This document shows positions 10,461 through 23,095 of a stretch of DNA of 64,000 nucleotides, piece after piece. The stretch's first letter is position 1. Each line of letters opens with the position of its first letter. Source of the DNA: Gracilariopsis chorda (Eukaryota > Rhodophyta > Florideophyceae > Gracilariales > Gracilariaceae); the NCBI GenBank assembly GCA_003194525.1, contig NBIV01000109.1, forward strand, positions 124,001-188,000, read 5' to 3'. Made by a program: the position numbers and the translations under genes. The notes beneath the pieces are model-generated. The model saw only the letters and a program-made list of their open reading frames with translations. It ran no database searches and was not told the DNA's origin.

Positions 10461-10639
10461 TGTTTTATTCTGGCCCAAATCCGAAGAAATCCGCAGTATC
10501 ATTAACGAGATCCACCTTTTTGGCACGATATTCTGATCCATTTGGCAATTTTTTTTGGTTCACTTGATTCTGCGCAATTTCGAGCATTCCGCGCAATACT
10601 GCGCCCTCACCTCATTCCCGCGCAAACCAGACTATACAA

Positions 10640-11568
10640 AATCTAGAACGAGCGTTGGAAGATAAACGTAGTAGAATGAAATGACTGGAAAGAGGAGCAG
10701 AACAGAATGTCCCATCGCTGGAGTCCGCTCTCATCCTCCTCCTGAGTTATAGAGGCAAATCTTCTTCTGCAACAAAGATCAATAAACCCCCAGTGTTTAC
10801 TGAAAAGCAGAAATTTGATAGTTGGATCACATATGTCCCGAACTATCTGCAAGTAAACTCAAACGACAAAGCACTCCCCATAGCGCCCAGCTATATTGGT
10901 GGAGCAGCTCACGAGTGGTACCTCGCACAAGTGAAAAATGTAACAGACTTCACCACACTCGACCAGCTACTTGATGGCCTAGAGACCCACTTCAGAATAG
11001 TGAACAAGGAAAAACTTGCTCGTGATAAACTGAGAAAGTGGAGAAAATGGAGGACGTCCAGCAGTACAATGAGGATTTTCTGAAGATCATACTGGATATT
11101 GCCAATATCGGTATAGAAGAACAGGTAGACAGGTACACAAGAGGACTGAAGAACTTTATCTGGAAACAGCTTTGTACCAATGACTACAACTCTGTCACAG
11201 ACGCGATCAATGATGCAGAAAGAGTCGAGTAAGCGTACAAAAGAGGGGGTTCCAGTATATTTAGCAGAGGAGCGGGCGGCCACAGGCATAAAAATGGACC
11301 CGTACCAATGTAAATTGGAAACGTGAATTTAGGGAAGCTTATCGCAGAAGCCAGAGAACACTGCCGCAAGAACGGACTTTGTTTCCGTTGCAGAGGACGA
11401 GGGTACAGAGCGAACGATCCACGCTGCCCGAAAAAACTCTCAGAGGAACTGAGTCACATGTCGTCAGTTACAGTTGAAACCACTGTAACCACAGAAACAA
11501 CCAAAACTTCCACAACTCATATCAAGGTCGAAGAACGCACGGAACACCCGAGTGCGAGTACCAGATGA
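10640..11568 (+). pseudogene. Gypsy B gag
   Basis: The capsid-like region KINKPPVFTEKQKFDSWITY (about 10,770-10,830) through EWYLAQVKNVTDF and LDGLETHF is typical of retrotransposon gag. A frame change at about 11,040 leads to EDVQQYNEDFLKIILDIANI and the C-terminal domain. Stops at 10,678, 11,230 and 11,311 break the frame. The zinc knuckle reads CFRCRGRGYRANDPRC (about 11,380-11,427), with Tyr in place of the metal-binding His (a C-to-T change would do this). The protein would form the particle shell; this copy cannot. Confidence 0.75.
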
Positions 11569-11589
11569 GACCACAAGAAATACAGACTT

Positions 11590-14500
11590 TTAACGTCAAA
11601 CCTTGCATCACCATTTGAAACCCCAGCCCCAGGACTGTTACTTACGCAAATACGCGTAAACGGAGAAATCTATGAAGTGTTGTTTGATAACGGATCCAAA
11701 ACCAGCTATCTTTCAAAGGCTTTCGTAAACGCTTGGGAATTCCAACGGTCAAAACGAACTACTAAGCAGAGATGGCGAATAAATGAACTACCGTTTCAGA
11801 CAAGACTGATAAAGATAGTGTCACATTGTAAATAGGACACCTCAAAGAGAAGAATGGGTTCGTCATCTGCCGATTGTACGGATATGACACAATCCTTGGA
11901 AAAAACTGGATTCACTAGTACAAACTTTATGTCAACCACCGAACGAACGTCATATCATTTCCCAACGAAAATAAAGACGTTTTCATTGGTGCTATATGGA
12001 AACGAAGCAACAACATGACAACAATAAACACTATCAAGAAATGCATACAGATGACGTTACCAGAATTTGCAGTTCTTATACGCCCACAAAATCAACCAGA
12101 AAATACAGAGGTACAAAACCCCAACCTAAAGTCATTGTTAGGTGAGTTTGAAGATGTATTTCCAGACCAACTCCCAAAAGAACTACCCCTGAAACGAGAA
12201 CAAGACTTTAATATTGACCTATTGCCAGTTTCTACGCCACTCAATAAAGCAGTATATGGAACGTTATATAAAAAAGTTACAGAACTACGTAAGCAGCTCA
12301 ATGAACTATTTCAACAGAGTTTCATCTGACCAAGCTCAAGCCCTTGGGGGTGCACCCGTACAATTCGTCGCCAAGAAAGATGGAGCATTGAGACTATGCA
12401 TTGACAACCGAGGACTAAACAAACGAAAGGTGTAGAATAGTTACCCCATACCCCGCATTGATGACATATTCGATCATCTAAGTGGTGCTAGAATATTTTC
12501 AAGAGTAGATCTTCGTTCAAGGTATCATGAAATAAGACTTTCCGAACAGTCAATCCCGAGAACAGCCTTCCGTACAAGATACAGGCACTTGGAGTTCCTC
12601 GTACTTCCTTTTTGGTCTTACCAATGCACAAGCTTCATTTATGAGCCTGATAAATACGGTATGTAGAGAATACATAGACGTGTTAGTCTTATTATATCTA
12701 GGTGACATTCATATTTATAGTAAGAACAAAGAAGAACATTTGAAGCATCTCAAAAGTGAACTAAACAAACTTCACAAGCACAAGCATTATAGGAAGCATT
12801 CAAAGTGTGAATTGATGAAGCAGAAAGTTGAGCATCTCGGACACATTGTGAGTGCAGAAGGCATATTCGTCAAAGCACAGAAGGTTGATGCAATCTTTAA
12901 TTCAAATACACCTAAAACCAAGACCGAAGTCCAGGCCTTCCTGGGATTAGTAAACTAATACCGAAGTTTTATCAATAACAGTTCCAAAATATTGAAACCC
13001 TTGAACAAACTATGCGAAAAATCTGAATTTGAATAGAAACAAGAACAATCTGAAAGTTTTGATACCTTGATGAAAGCCATCACGAGAGCCCAAGTACTAA
13101 GGCACTTTGACCCAAGATTACCCACCATCGTTACTACCGACGCTTCTCAATATGCCATTGGAGCCGCTATGGAACAGGTTGAAAACAATGTTAAACAACG
13201 TGTAGCATTTTCATCAGGAACATTAAATGCCGCCGAACAACGTTATGCAGCCCACGAAAGAGACTCTTGGTGGTATTAGACACGTTTAGGACATGGATAC
13301 TGTACCTTCATGGCCAAAAATGTACAGTTTACACTGACCACTACCCTTTGAAGTATCCAGAATCTCAACCGAATCTGTCTCAAAGACAGGTACGCTGGCT
13401 GGCAAAAATCATTGAGTTTTACTTCTGTTTTCAGTCGATCAATAGGAAGTACAACGCTGTCGCAGATGCTCTTTCAAGATACCCAAAATACGCTGAGAAC
13501 CCTGAAGTAACTAACCGGTCATTACTTCAGAAAGCAATTCTCAGAACCTCCAAAGTCAATGCTATATCCCAGCTTGGTGAAGTATCAAAAACCGATACGC
13601 GCGCAGTCATCAACGGACATATGAAGGAAAAGGAATTCGGAAACCTTTACAAATCTCCGCAGGGCCCATTTTACAAACAAAACTGATTTTTGTATAGGGA
13701 AAGACGACTCTGCGTACCGAAAGGAGAAGTAAGACTAAAGATACTACAAGACTACCACGATCAACCTATATCAGCTCATCTAACCTTTAATAAAACATAT
13801 GAAAAGATGCAGAGACTATAATACTGGAAATCGTTACGCCAAACGATTAAGGAATACGTCGACTCATGTCTGAAGTGTCAAAAAACGAAATCAGGAACCA
13901 CGAAACCCCAGGGTCAACTACAATGACTAACTCCTCCTAAAAAGAAGTGGGCCCAAATTAAAATGGACTTCATCACACCGCTTCCCAAAACGAAACATGC
14001 GAGTAGTGTATTGTACGTCGTAGTAGTCCGCCTATCCAAGTTGATCAGAATTATCCCCAGAACATCAGATTTCACTGCAGTCCAGACTGCAGAACTCTAT
14101 TTCAAACACGTATACAGACATCATGGCCTCTCCGAAGTAAGTATCTACGAAAGGGACAAGATGTTTATGGGCAACGTTTGGAAAGAACTATTCCGTCTCG
14201 TCGTTACTAAGATAAGGCCCTCAAAAGCATATCGCCCACACACAGATGGTCAAATCAGGGTAATGAACCAAAAATTTGTAGAAATGATTAGAGCATACGT
14301 CAACCTTAAGCAATCTAATTGGGATGAACCTCTCATAGAATTCGAAGTTGCGTACAACTCGTTAGAGAACTCGACAACAAAGTTTACACCCTTCTCCTTA
14401 ACTTATGGGGACCAACCAAGAGTACTACCGCTCGATACCATCATTAAAGAAAATGATGCAGCTCTGAAGTTCATAGAATCCATGAAATAAGCAACCATTG

Positions 14501-14994
14501 AAGCAAGAACACAGATTGAAAAAGAGAACCGTTACTCCAAGTCATACACCGATAAGAATCGGTCCCCCTGCACATTTCAAGTGGGACAGAAAGTCATGTT
14601 CTCCACAAAAAACCTCAATGCGGACCACATGGGAAAGACGTCCAAACTACGAATCCGATAATTTGGACCGTTCAGGATCACATAAAAACTTGGTCCAGTA
14701 ACATTTCGTCTAGACTTGAGTCATACACCGAAGTCAAGAATTCATGATGTGTTCCACGCTAGTATTCTCAAGCTTTACCGAGAAGACAAGTCAATTCGTC
14801 TGGAGCCAGATCATCCCACCCCAGTAACATTGAAGGATGGGACAGAAGAATGTGAAGTAGAATGTATTGTCAACCACAGAGAACGGGCCAGAGGATATGC
14901 ATTTCTTGTCAAATGGCTTGTAGATCCAAGTCATGAGAACATTTGGAGAAAAGAAAGAGACCTCACGAACTGCAAAACATTTCTCCGGCAGTAA
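11590..14994 (+). pseudogene. Gypsy B pol: protease, RT, RNase H, integrase, chromodomain
   Basis: Domains in order: protease (LFDNGSKTSYLS, about 11,680-11,715), reverse transcriptase (12,015-12,960; the catalytic motif reads YLGD instead of YLDD near 12,698), RNase H (13,067-13,500, TDASQYAIGAAMEQV and VADALSRYP), the integrase zinc region (13,740-13,900), the integrase core (13,963-14,490) and a chromodomain (about 14,850-14,990, ECIVNHRERARGYAFLVKW). In the core the second Asp is Glu (IYERDKMF) and the last Glu appears replaced (GQIRVMNQ). More than ten in-frame stops and at least four frame changes occur. Many stops fit CGA, CAA, CAG or TGG changed by one transition, for example FI*PSSSP at 12,327. 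The chromodomain places it among chromoviruses. Confidence 0.85.
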
Positions 14995-15057
14995 AAGAAG
15001 ACGAACGGACTCATACCGGGAAGTAACTAAGCATCCCCGTCTCAACAAACCTTGAAG

Positions 15058-15507
15058 ATGAATCAGAACTCCAATGTCGAAGACGCAAGAGAGTTTTACA
15101 ACAATATCAACCTCGGCGGAAGATCTTTATACCACTGGATGAGTGAAATCACTACCATTGAAGCAATCAGGCTACGTCTTTGCTGGGCAGCCTGCCATAT
15201 CTCGTTCTCATTCGCACAATACCGTGGACCCTTCTACACCGACGAGAATGACATACTGCTGCACCAACTCGTCTTCAACTACGATGGTGGAGCTCTGACG
15301 ATTTTGGATGATACGTTCGAAATTCATATCTTCTACTATATGGTCACTCATGATGGACACCTCACGGGTGTACGAAGTGTTACGAAGAAAAGTGGCGAAA
15401 TCCTGAACCGCTTCGAGGATGAAGGTCAAGTCCCATTCACCTTGGAACCTCAAACTCAGCGCGACCTGTTCCCCGATCCTCCCAAATCTGGGTTTGTGAG
15501 AATCTAA
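15058..15507 (+). CDS. Gypsy B 3' accessory open frame, unknown function
   Basis: An intact 149-codon frame with an ATG at 15,058-15,060 and a stop just before the 3' LTR purine tract. It lies in the env position but has no convincing signal peptide or transmembrane segment. The protein begins MNQNSNVEDAREFYNNIN and is acidic, with a hydrophobic/aromatic middle (IFYYMVTHDGHLTG). I do not recognise a family. Its intact state beside a wrecked polyprotein is notable. It could be a late-acquired gene under selection within the element, or chance survival of a short frame. Confidence 0.55.
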   Translation: MNQNSNVEDAREFYNNINLGGRSLYHWMSEITTIEAIRLRLCWAACHISFSFAQYRGPFYTDENDILLHQLVFNYDGGALTILDDTFEIHIFYYMVTHDGHLTGVRSVTKKSGEILNRFEDEGQVPFTLEPQTQRDLFPDPPKSGFVRI

Positions 15508-15556
15508 GAAAATCTTCGTCACAAGTCGGGTTGAATCTAATGTTAGGGGAGAGTGA

Positions 15557-16208
15557 TGTTAGAATTAGTTATTACTTACCTTCCTTTTAATATAGTTGGC
15601 TCTAACATCAGTTCTAACATGCACAACCCATCTAGGTTTATGCTACTTGATCTGCTGAAGAACTCGGTTACCCAAGTGCTATGCCAAACTGGCCTCAAAG
15701 CGGAGCTGACATCTTTGTGACACTCTGCCAATATGACATGACAACATGATCATCTCAAAGAAGTCTTAGTAGACCACGTGGACATATTGGATCTAAACTA
15801 TACGTTGCCTACTACTCACAACGTTGACAGATACTTCACACGGTACAGCAGGGATCGAATGGTCATGTGAGATTCCCGAGGGAGTCGTGCCAAGTCACCA
15901 CTGGCACCCTGGGTCCATGCCACATCATCAAGACCTCTTCTGATGACAATTCACCAGCATTGATGGAATTTGCCAAGTCATCAAATGACTAGAGTTGGCA
16001 CTGAACCCTGTAAAATAGTCACGTACGGAGGCCAGCACGAACACCAAGCGTGATATCGTTTAGCTCTGACAAATTCTCAGCGACAAGTAGCACTGATAGA
16101 ACTAGACTAGAAATTCCATATAAACCCAGACGGATGTTCCGAACTTCTAACTTGGATCATCACCATCGACTTTCAACCAATTCAACTACCGAACCTCTGT
16201 GCCTAACA
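15557..16208 (+). repeat. 3' LTR of gypsy B
   Basis: A 652-bp unit, TGTTAGAATTAG to GCCTAACA, preceded by the purine-rich tract AGGGGAGAGTGA. Its last 394 bp match 8907-9300. The right flank is GGGCC (16,209-16,213); the matching left flank is outside the window. Confidence 0.88.
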
Positions 16209-19200
16209 GGGCCGAACAGAACAATTTCTTTTCGTACGGTGGCCTGGACGAGACGCAAAGCCGTTTGATTTTAATCCTCATCCTGAAACTCATTGCGCGA
16301 GGTGCTGGACAACTGGTCACTTGGTCGCTGTTTACTGGAGGAAGCCGTACGGGGATGGCGGTGTGAAGAATTCACTCGTAGAAGCCAGTGCTGAATCCAC
16401 TTAGGGCTCGACCTTGCCAGTCAACGTACCCAAAAAAAGATTCTATTCGGATGCTCAACCAGGTTGGAGTCATTAAATTTGGCCCAGAAGAAGCGATTAA
16501 GGGCCTTGTTGCAACCACAAATCTTACCATGGAAGGCGCTCCGTTTGCGATGCAAACTCGCACCTACAAAAGAATGGACTCGTCCGTGGCGCTTGACCAA
16601 GATGCATGACATCCCGTAAAAACGCAAACGTCAGTCGAAAGAAGTCAAAAAAAGCCAGAGGACGAAGAAATCCACCAAACTTAAACCAACCAGCAAGATC
16701 AGACTTCAACAGCATGTTGGAAAGTAAAATGGTGTGGAGGAGCTCTCCAACGCCTCGGCTGGTCTGAAATTAGAACAATTGGTTCTTAGAGTTGCTGAAG
16801 ACTCTAAAAAATACATACGACTTTTTTGTCTAGGTAGACCATTTGGGAAGTCAACGAGGTGCAAACGTCACGCATAGCCAAATAGCTAATGGTGGTACGC
16901 AGCAAAAGCTATGGTCAAGATGCCCCAAGCTGTCTTTAGCTGAAGGGCAGTTCCCAAATTGTCTTCGTCCCTACATTGTAGCTTTATTTCTTTGAAGCCC
17001 ACTTCTACACCCAAGAAAATCAACTGCGGCCGATGGAGTTGCCTCAAACGCGACAGGGGCGCTGCAAGAAGTGCCTGTCTAGTTCGAATCTGCTCAAGTC
17101 TTTTTACACATTCTGGTACTTGATGGGACTGATTTGAAGTTATCATTGGATGTCCTGCTCTAGAGACAATGCAAGCTCAAATAGATCGTCGGAGCGCGAG
17201 AATTCATAGTAACGATTGATGGGAAATCATATACTTTAGATTTAGAATACGAACGTGCTGCCCTTGAGAAGTATACGGCGAGGAATTTTCCTCAAAGTTA
17301 GAGGGACCCTTCTCCGAATCTGACATTGACTAGGAGAGTTTGCTTTTCCTTTTCACTAAAGAAGATCGAATAAAATATCCCTTTCTCTACTCATACGAAG
17401 AGAATGAAGTATTTCGATGTCAAAAAATTTGAACGCGAGCAATGAATACTTGGATAAGGCCATGATATTCATTGTGGATCCAGAGACACAAGACCAAACC
17501 GAAACAAGGACTGAGAGGGAATATGAATATTCTTCCAGTGACTCTGCTTACTAGATCCCGCAAAGCCCAACCCTTTGCATTCTGATCAGAGCGGACCCGG
17601 ACTTGCTGCAACAACCCGTTCAGGAGCAGTCTAGCGAGGCGCTGACTATCTTCGTGCACAGACGTTTTCCAGTGCTTCAAGAAGGTGACTGTCTACCAGT
17701 AGACTGGAACAAGCTCCCAATCGGAGGAAGATTTTGCTTCGAACAGATAGTTTGGGAAACCAGTGATCAGTTGTGGTGCGGATGAGCAAGGTGATATCAT
17801 ACCCATGTCTCTAGAATCATCACCTCCAGAGGGTGCCGAGGAAGAGGACCAAATACTTCGTCACCTCAAGTCAAATATCCAGAAGTCTTTGATATCGTTC
17901 CAAACAATGACAAGGAAGAAGAGCTTGTCTACACAGACCCTGGAGCCGAGGAGACTGAAGAGCAAATCCCCTAGCTTATGGTGGAGGACGCACATGAATT
18001 GAATGAAGGGGCTGGTGCACGACCAACATATGATTCCCAAGACATGGAAAGAATGGCTCACTTAACACAAGCCCTGCAGAAAAAGATTGTCGAGACCCTT
18101 CAAAGCTTTTAAATTATGGTATGGTCCCTGGAAGACCTAGGCCCCACATATGTCCCAGTACTAGACGAATTTGCGTTAGTGAAAGGCACCCCAACTTCTT
18201 AAATGTTGCGTCGCCTTCCACCAAAGCACGACAAAATGGACAAAGAGGAGATCAAGAAAGTGCTAGCTGCCAGAACTATCATGCTCCGCTCACTCAGCAT
18301 GGTCATTTCCGGTGGTTACTCCTACCATGAAGGACGGAAAACCGCCGCTTTGTGTTAATTACCGCTTACTGAACAAAGGTTGAGGACGGATGGAGTGCGA
18401 CGTCCCTATATGGAGCAAATCTTTGACAAATGTAGAGGGAACTGATTTTTTTCTACCCTGGATCTATCTTTCGGGAACTTGGAGATTCGTATGGCGCTCC
18501 AGTGCAATATACTGAGTTTTTTTTTTGTGGGCACAGAAGTTTACAATTTGAAGTGATGAACTTTGGACTTATGAACGCCCAGCGACATTACAGAAGATGA
18601 TGGACATGATTATATCAAACATTGAGTACTTCAGAGTCTACATTGATGATGTTGTCATCCATTCACGTACGCTGTAAGATTACTTGCGTCACATCACGAA
18701 CGTCTTGGAGATAATCAAAGGTCACGGACCAAGTATGTAGAATCCAAAGTTCAGCTTTGCTAAGTTGAGCATTGCTTTTTTCCTGATAACTTGGTCAGCA
18801 AAGAAGTAGTCTCGGTGGAATAAACCAAAATACAGTTTATTATTACTGCCGCAGAGCCGAAAAAGGACAACCGAACTCAGAAAGTTTCTTGTGCTTGCTA
18901 GATACGGCAGGCGTTTTGTTCCCGGCTTTTCAGGCATCTCTGGGGTGCTACACGCTGCAATACCAAAGAGCAGGATTTTTAAACTTACAGATGATATGCC
19001 CGCAACGTTTTGGAATGTGAAGGAAAAGCCAACTAGCCCTCCCCTCTTAATATTCCCAGATTTTCAGTCTCTATTTCTCGCAGAGACGGATGCTTCTTCG
19101 GTTGACCTAGGGTATGTCCTTTCTGAGAACAAGGAAAACAGAATGTTCCATCCTGTTACGTTTGCAAACTCGATTATAAGCAAAGCCAAAAGGAAATAAT

Positions 19201-20640
19201 CTGCGTGATAAAAAGAAGATCTTGCTGTGCTTTTTATGTTGAAAAAGTTCCGAATATATTTGCTTCGAGCAAAGCCGTTTTAGATAAAAACTGACCACCA
19301 AGGACCGAGTCATGCTTTCAAAAAGAAGGACTTGCATGGTCAGCTGACTTGCTGGCTGAACGTATTTGCCAAGTATCAGTTCGATATAGTGTACTGACCT
19401 GGAGCTGCAAACGCCACTGCCAACTGCCCCTCGCAATACGTATAAGGGAGCCATATTTCAAATCTAGTGAAAGAAGAACTTCTGAACCTACGGCACGTAG
19501 AAACTTTGTCGGGATTAGAACATCACTATGCTAATTGCGCTTGCTACATTAGCATAATGCCAATAGTGGAGCCTATCGTTAAGGAAAGACGCTAATGGAG
19601 AAGAATTCGAAAACGTTGTTTATATTGGAAGGAATATTGTTCGGAAGAATCCGTGAATGTTTGCGTGCTGTGCCTCCTATTGCAGAATACGAGCCACTGC
19701 TGAGGATGTTTCATGACGATGTGGGCCATTGAGACTTTGCTGCCACGCAGACGTTTGTTTCAGACCAGTTTTGCTGGCCTGGTGTCATTGAAGAGAACTC
19801 GCAGTATGTCACGCGTTGCGAACAGTTGCAGGTTATGAGATCATACCTTTCCTATCAAGCCAGGCAGCGTTTTTTCTTTAAGTGTTTTGTTTCCATTTTT
19901 CCCCATCGATTTCGCTGGTTATGTTTCAGTTACGAAGGCAGGAAACAGATTTATGCTGGTTCGAGCGGAGCATTTTATAGAATGGCCGGTATCTCTGACT
20001 AAAACAAGCTCAAAAGCAAAGGTGGTTCTTGACTTCATAAAAACCCAGATGGTCTATCCGTTGGAACTCCGTAAATTGATCATGTCTAACAACGCTACCA
20101 AATGTAGTAAAGATGTTCGTTAAGAATAGAGGGATCGAATTGAGAATGGATATGGCGTACGCTCCAATGTAGAGCACACATGCTGAAAGGATGGTTGGAA
20201 CCATCATGCTCTCGGTCAGAAGAATAGTTGTCAAGAGAGACAAGCAGTGCGACGAGGCAATACAGAGAATTCTGTACGGGTATTGACCCAGCAAGCTCAG
20301 GAAAAGACAGTATGACTCCAAGCTACGTTGTGGAACAATTTCACGCATGAACCCAGCCGATTCGGTCACCATGGTGCTCCATGTGTCAACCATTTCATCA
20401 TTGGGCAGTGATAATGGCAGCACTTGGTACCTGTGGTCAGAAAATTGCGTCACAGCCAACCAGGAAGCATTTGGGAAAGTACGTACAAAGGTTTCGTGTT
20501 ACAGGCTTAGTGCTCATAGCGCGTACAAAGGCACTGAATCCGAATGTGAACTGGCCCCCATTCAATCCCAAGTACTAGAGACCCTTAAAGACTGTCAAGG
20601 TAAGGCACGCTCGTGACCGGCTCGTGCCCAGTGGACACCA
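16209..20640 (+). pseudogene. Gypsy E: old, heavily decayed Ty3/gypsy gag-pol
   Basis: Fragments in the expected order on one strand. There is a gag zinc knuckle remnant CARCWTTGHLVAVY (16,292-16,335, last Cys lost). A weak protease region lies near 17,150-17,300. Reverse transcriptase runs from about 18,200 (LPPKHDKMDKEEIKKVLAA) to 18,720, with FSTLDLSFGNLEIRMAL and VYIDDVVIHS near 18,635. RNase H is at 18,990-19,200 (FLAETDASSVDLGYVLSENK). The integrase core starts near 19,890 (DFAGYVSVTKAGNRFMLVRA, EHFIEWPVSLTK). Dozens of stops and frame changes are present. Gypsy B appears to have landed in its gag region. Neither LTR is identified. Confidence 0.65.
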
Positions 20641-20748
20641 TGTCACGCGGGAGGTATTAATGCTTAACGCTTCAGAATATACTGTCCCCGTCCCTTCCAA
20701 TCTGATACCTGCAAGGAGACGCACCAACGCGAGCGCTCCCGAATAATA

Positions 20749-21290
20749 ATGCGGAGTGGGGTTATGTATGTGAATATGGTGAATGAACCTGACATGGAAG
20801 GTGAAGCGTTAGACCTCGTGGTGATGCTGATTATGGACGAGTTCAACCTTTATTACCACGATGAACATCTTCATATGAGCTTTGTAGCGGGCTGCCAAAT
20901 GTTTGGTGGCTTGCACCCCTTGGGGGGCTGTGCAATGTTTGAGAGAATATTGTCTGGCACATACCACACCTTTGCCTTGTCATATCCAAGCTGTATGGCC
21001 TCTACTTAAGGAACGAGGACTTCCAGACCGTTTTATCCTTAACGGACCACCCGAACATTGCCAGAGCTGTGGGTGCAGACTTTTTAAAGTATTTCTATCA
21101 TTTCGTTGTCGGTCAGTATGGATATTTACCGCCAACAAAGACGTATACTCGTGAGAATTTGCAATTCGTCACAAAATTGAGAGGGGTTCAATCGTTTATA
21201 TTGACCTACACCCTGAACCAAAAACATATGGAAGTACCGCTTACTTTCAGATTTCACCCAGTGAAACGTTCGGCGGGTCACGAAATTTAG
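20749..21290 (+). pseudogene. Coding-like remnants of unknown identity
   Basis: Two stretches look protein-coding in composition: 20,749-21,009 (MDEFNLYYHDEHLHMSF and following) and a longer one entered near 20,985 and open to 21,290 (ISKLYGLYLRNEDFQTVLSL, ADFLKYFYHFVVGQYGYLPP). They are in different frames. I do not recognise the family. They might be the C-terminal end of gypsy E, a captured host fragment or a separate broken gene. Confidence 0.3.
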
Positions 21291-21808
21291 ACCTAGTCGG
21301 TCGCACTGCGGAACCACTGCTGAGAAAGGGAGTAAAAAAGGGCCGAATGCACCTGTGAGACATGGTGCTGAGATTTGTACGCCATGTTTCGAGTGTAGCC
21401 ACGTAATGGAAAGCAAATGAGACATGTTGGTCGTAGAATGTATCTATTTTGACATCGATCATATGCGTTTGGTGGATTCTAATTTTTTCATGATTACCTA
21501 GCAGCCATTTGCACATTCTCTCTCATCACGGTAGGTCTTTACCTACAAGTTTCGTCCTGACAAGCTGTCAGGGCATAGCACTATGAAATAACTGCGGAGC
21601 AAAACGTCTCCTTTGGGAGTTGCTTTTACCCTCCTCAGAGGCATTACCGATGTACGGACTTGCCCCAATTGTGAGTTCTATTATGGCAATCTTTGGTGTG
21701 AACTTTTCCGTTCGGGTGAATTTTAGATGGCCTGGTACAGGACAAACTTGTGGCACGCGTGAGTTTTTTGGCTCCGATTTCGAAGTTTATTTAGAAATTT
21801 AGCCTAAT
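21291..21808. other. No identifiable gene
   Basis: Short frames only. The sequence after 21,300 keeps a few coding-like words (for example ICTPCFECSHVMESK near 21,372) but nothing assignable. Confidence 0.4.
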
Positions 21809-22519
21809 TTGACCCCTGACACTGGGTTCTCCACGTTTATGGCTCTGAGAAGATGTGCAATAAATTATTAATTAGTTTAGATATTTCCAGTGAACCTTAC
21901 TTAGGTGGGAGTGACCTCACGGTACCTAGCGAAAAGTAAATTCAACGAAGGTTGGTCTTCAACACCATCGCTCTAGTCTTTTGAACTAGAGCGGGCTCTG
22001 GTCGCAACTGTCTTTGTAGGTTCACGAATCTATCTGGAGAGTAACCAAGTTTGGTTTTCAGTATGACTACACTCTTGGGACCGCTCAGGACATCTGTGTA
22101 AGTACACCGACTGTGGGTCTAACATTCCTCTGTTTATTATGTGTATTCTGTTGCAGGACAGATCTCCGTGCTAGTATTGGGTTGTTTCGTTGGTTTTTGT
22201 TTCTATATTACCCCTTGGTTCTTGGGTCTGTTGCCGCTGTGAGCACGATCCTCGCCCCCACGTTGTCTGGTTCTTTTCCCCATTTGGGACACTACACTCA
22301 CTGACTACTCTGCCTGCATCCCCTCAATTGTTTTCTTATCTGATCTCGTTCCTCTCAGGATTCTTTGTATTCACCTCTACAGGTGTAACCAGTATCCACT
22401 GTTAGATTTACTCCCGACACTCATGTGTAGTAAAGGGATCGTTTACGGAGTCTACCCTCGATAGGGAACGAGAACTCGGACGCCTTGAGAACTACAACGC
22501 ACACTGATTTTGTTCCACA
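21809..22519 (+). repeat. LTR-like repeat R2, copy 1 (solo?)
   Basis: About 710 bp, homologous in inverted orientation to 53,117-53,805. It ends TTGTTCCACA. Shared blocks include ATCTGGAGAGTAACCA and CTCTGGTCGCA. Flanks CTAAT and ATAAT could be a 4-of-5 target duplication. I infer an LTR from the TG...CA ends of the other copy. Confidence 0.55.
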
Positions 22520-23095
22520 ATAATAAAGCATATTCAATAGTTGTTTTGTCTATAAAATGCACCTGAAACTCGGCCTCTGCCCCCACTCTGGCCACGATAC
22601 CCCACAACTTGACCCCAGCTCCCGGTTCAGCTCAGCCTCAACAGACTGGTTCGTAGAGTTTCGTAGCTTTTCACTAGTTAGATTTTCTGGATTTCAACCT
22701 TCGCTGGCCCATGGTCCTGGCACCACCACCAACGCTTATATCAAATACCGTTCAAGTGGCTCTCTGGGTTTGCTTTAGTCCTGTATTTTGGCACGATCTT
22801 GATATGGTCGTAAAGTTGTCCTGGTTTTCTTGTCTTGTCGCTTAGCATACCAGGCTTTTGCCTTGGTGGCAGCTGTTTCTTCTTTCTTAATATTTTTTGG
22901 CCTCAAAAGTGGCCTGGACTAACGTTTTATTTGGTTTCCCTTCTGCTTTGTTCGTAAAGAGAAACGATTATTGATGTCGCGTAAAGTTTTCTTGGTTTGG
23001 CTTGCAGGACGAAGCAAGGTTGAAGTACCGGTCACTGGGTGGTTTATTTGCGTTTTTCTTGATCTCTTTTGTTGTCTGAATGCCCAATTTGGTAG
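22520..23095. other. Unassigned sequence between R2 and gypsy D
   Basis: T-rich, without a supported gene. It ends in GGTAG (23,091-23,095), the left target duplication of gypsy D, so before that insertion it was continuous with 32,012 onward. Confidence 0.5.

Larger units (their letters stand above)
8907..16208 (+). mobile_element. Gypsy B: chromovirus with extra 5' and 3' genes, 5' LTR split by gypsy A
   Basis: Order: remaining 394 bp of the 5' LTR (8907-9300), primer-binding site, zinc-finger gene, gag with zinc knuckle, protease, reverse transcriptase, RNase H, integrase with chromodomain, a 149-codon open frame, a purine tract, and the 3' LTR (15,557-16,208). The missing part of the 5' LTR lies left of gypsy A, outside the window. 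The polyprotein is riddled with stops and frame changes, so the copy is dead. Confidence 0.88.

Noticed and set aside
15557..16208. A separate solo LTR unrelated to gypsy B.
   Set aside because: Its last 394 bp match 8907-9300 and a purine tract precedes it, so it is the 3' LTR of the same element.
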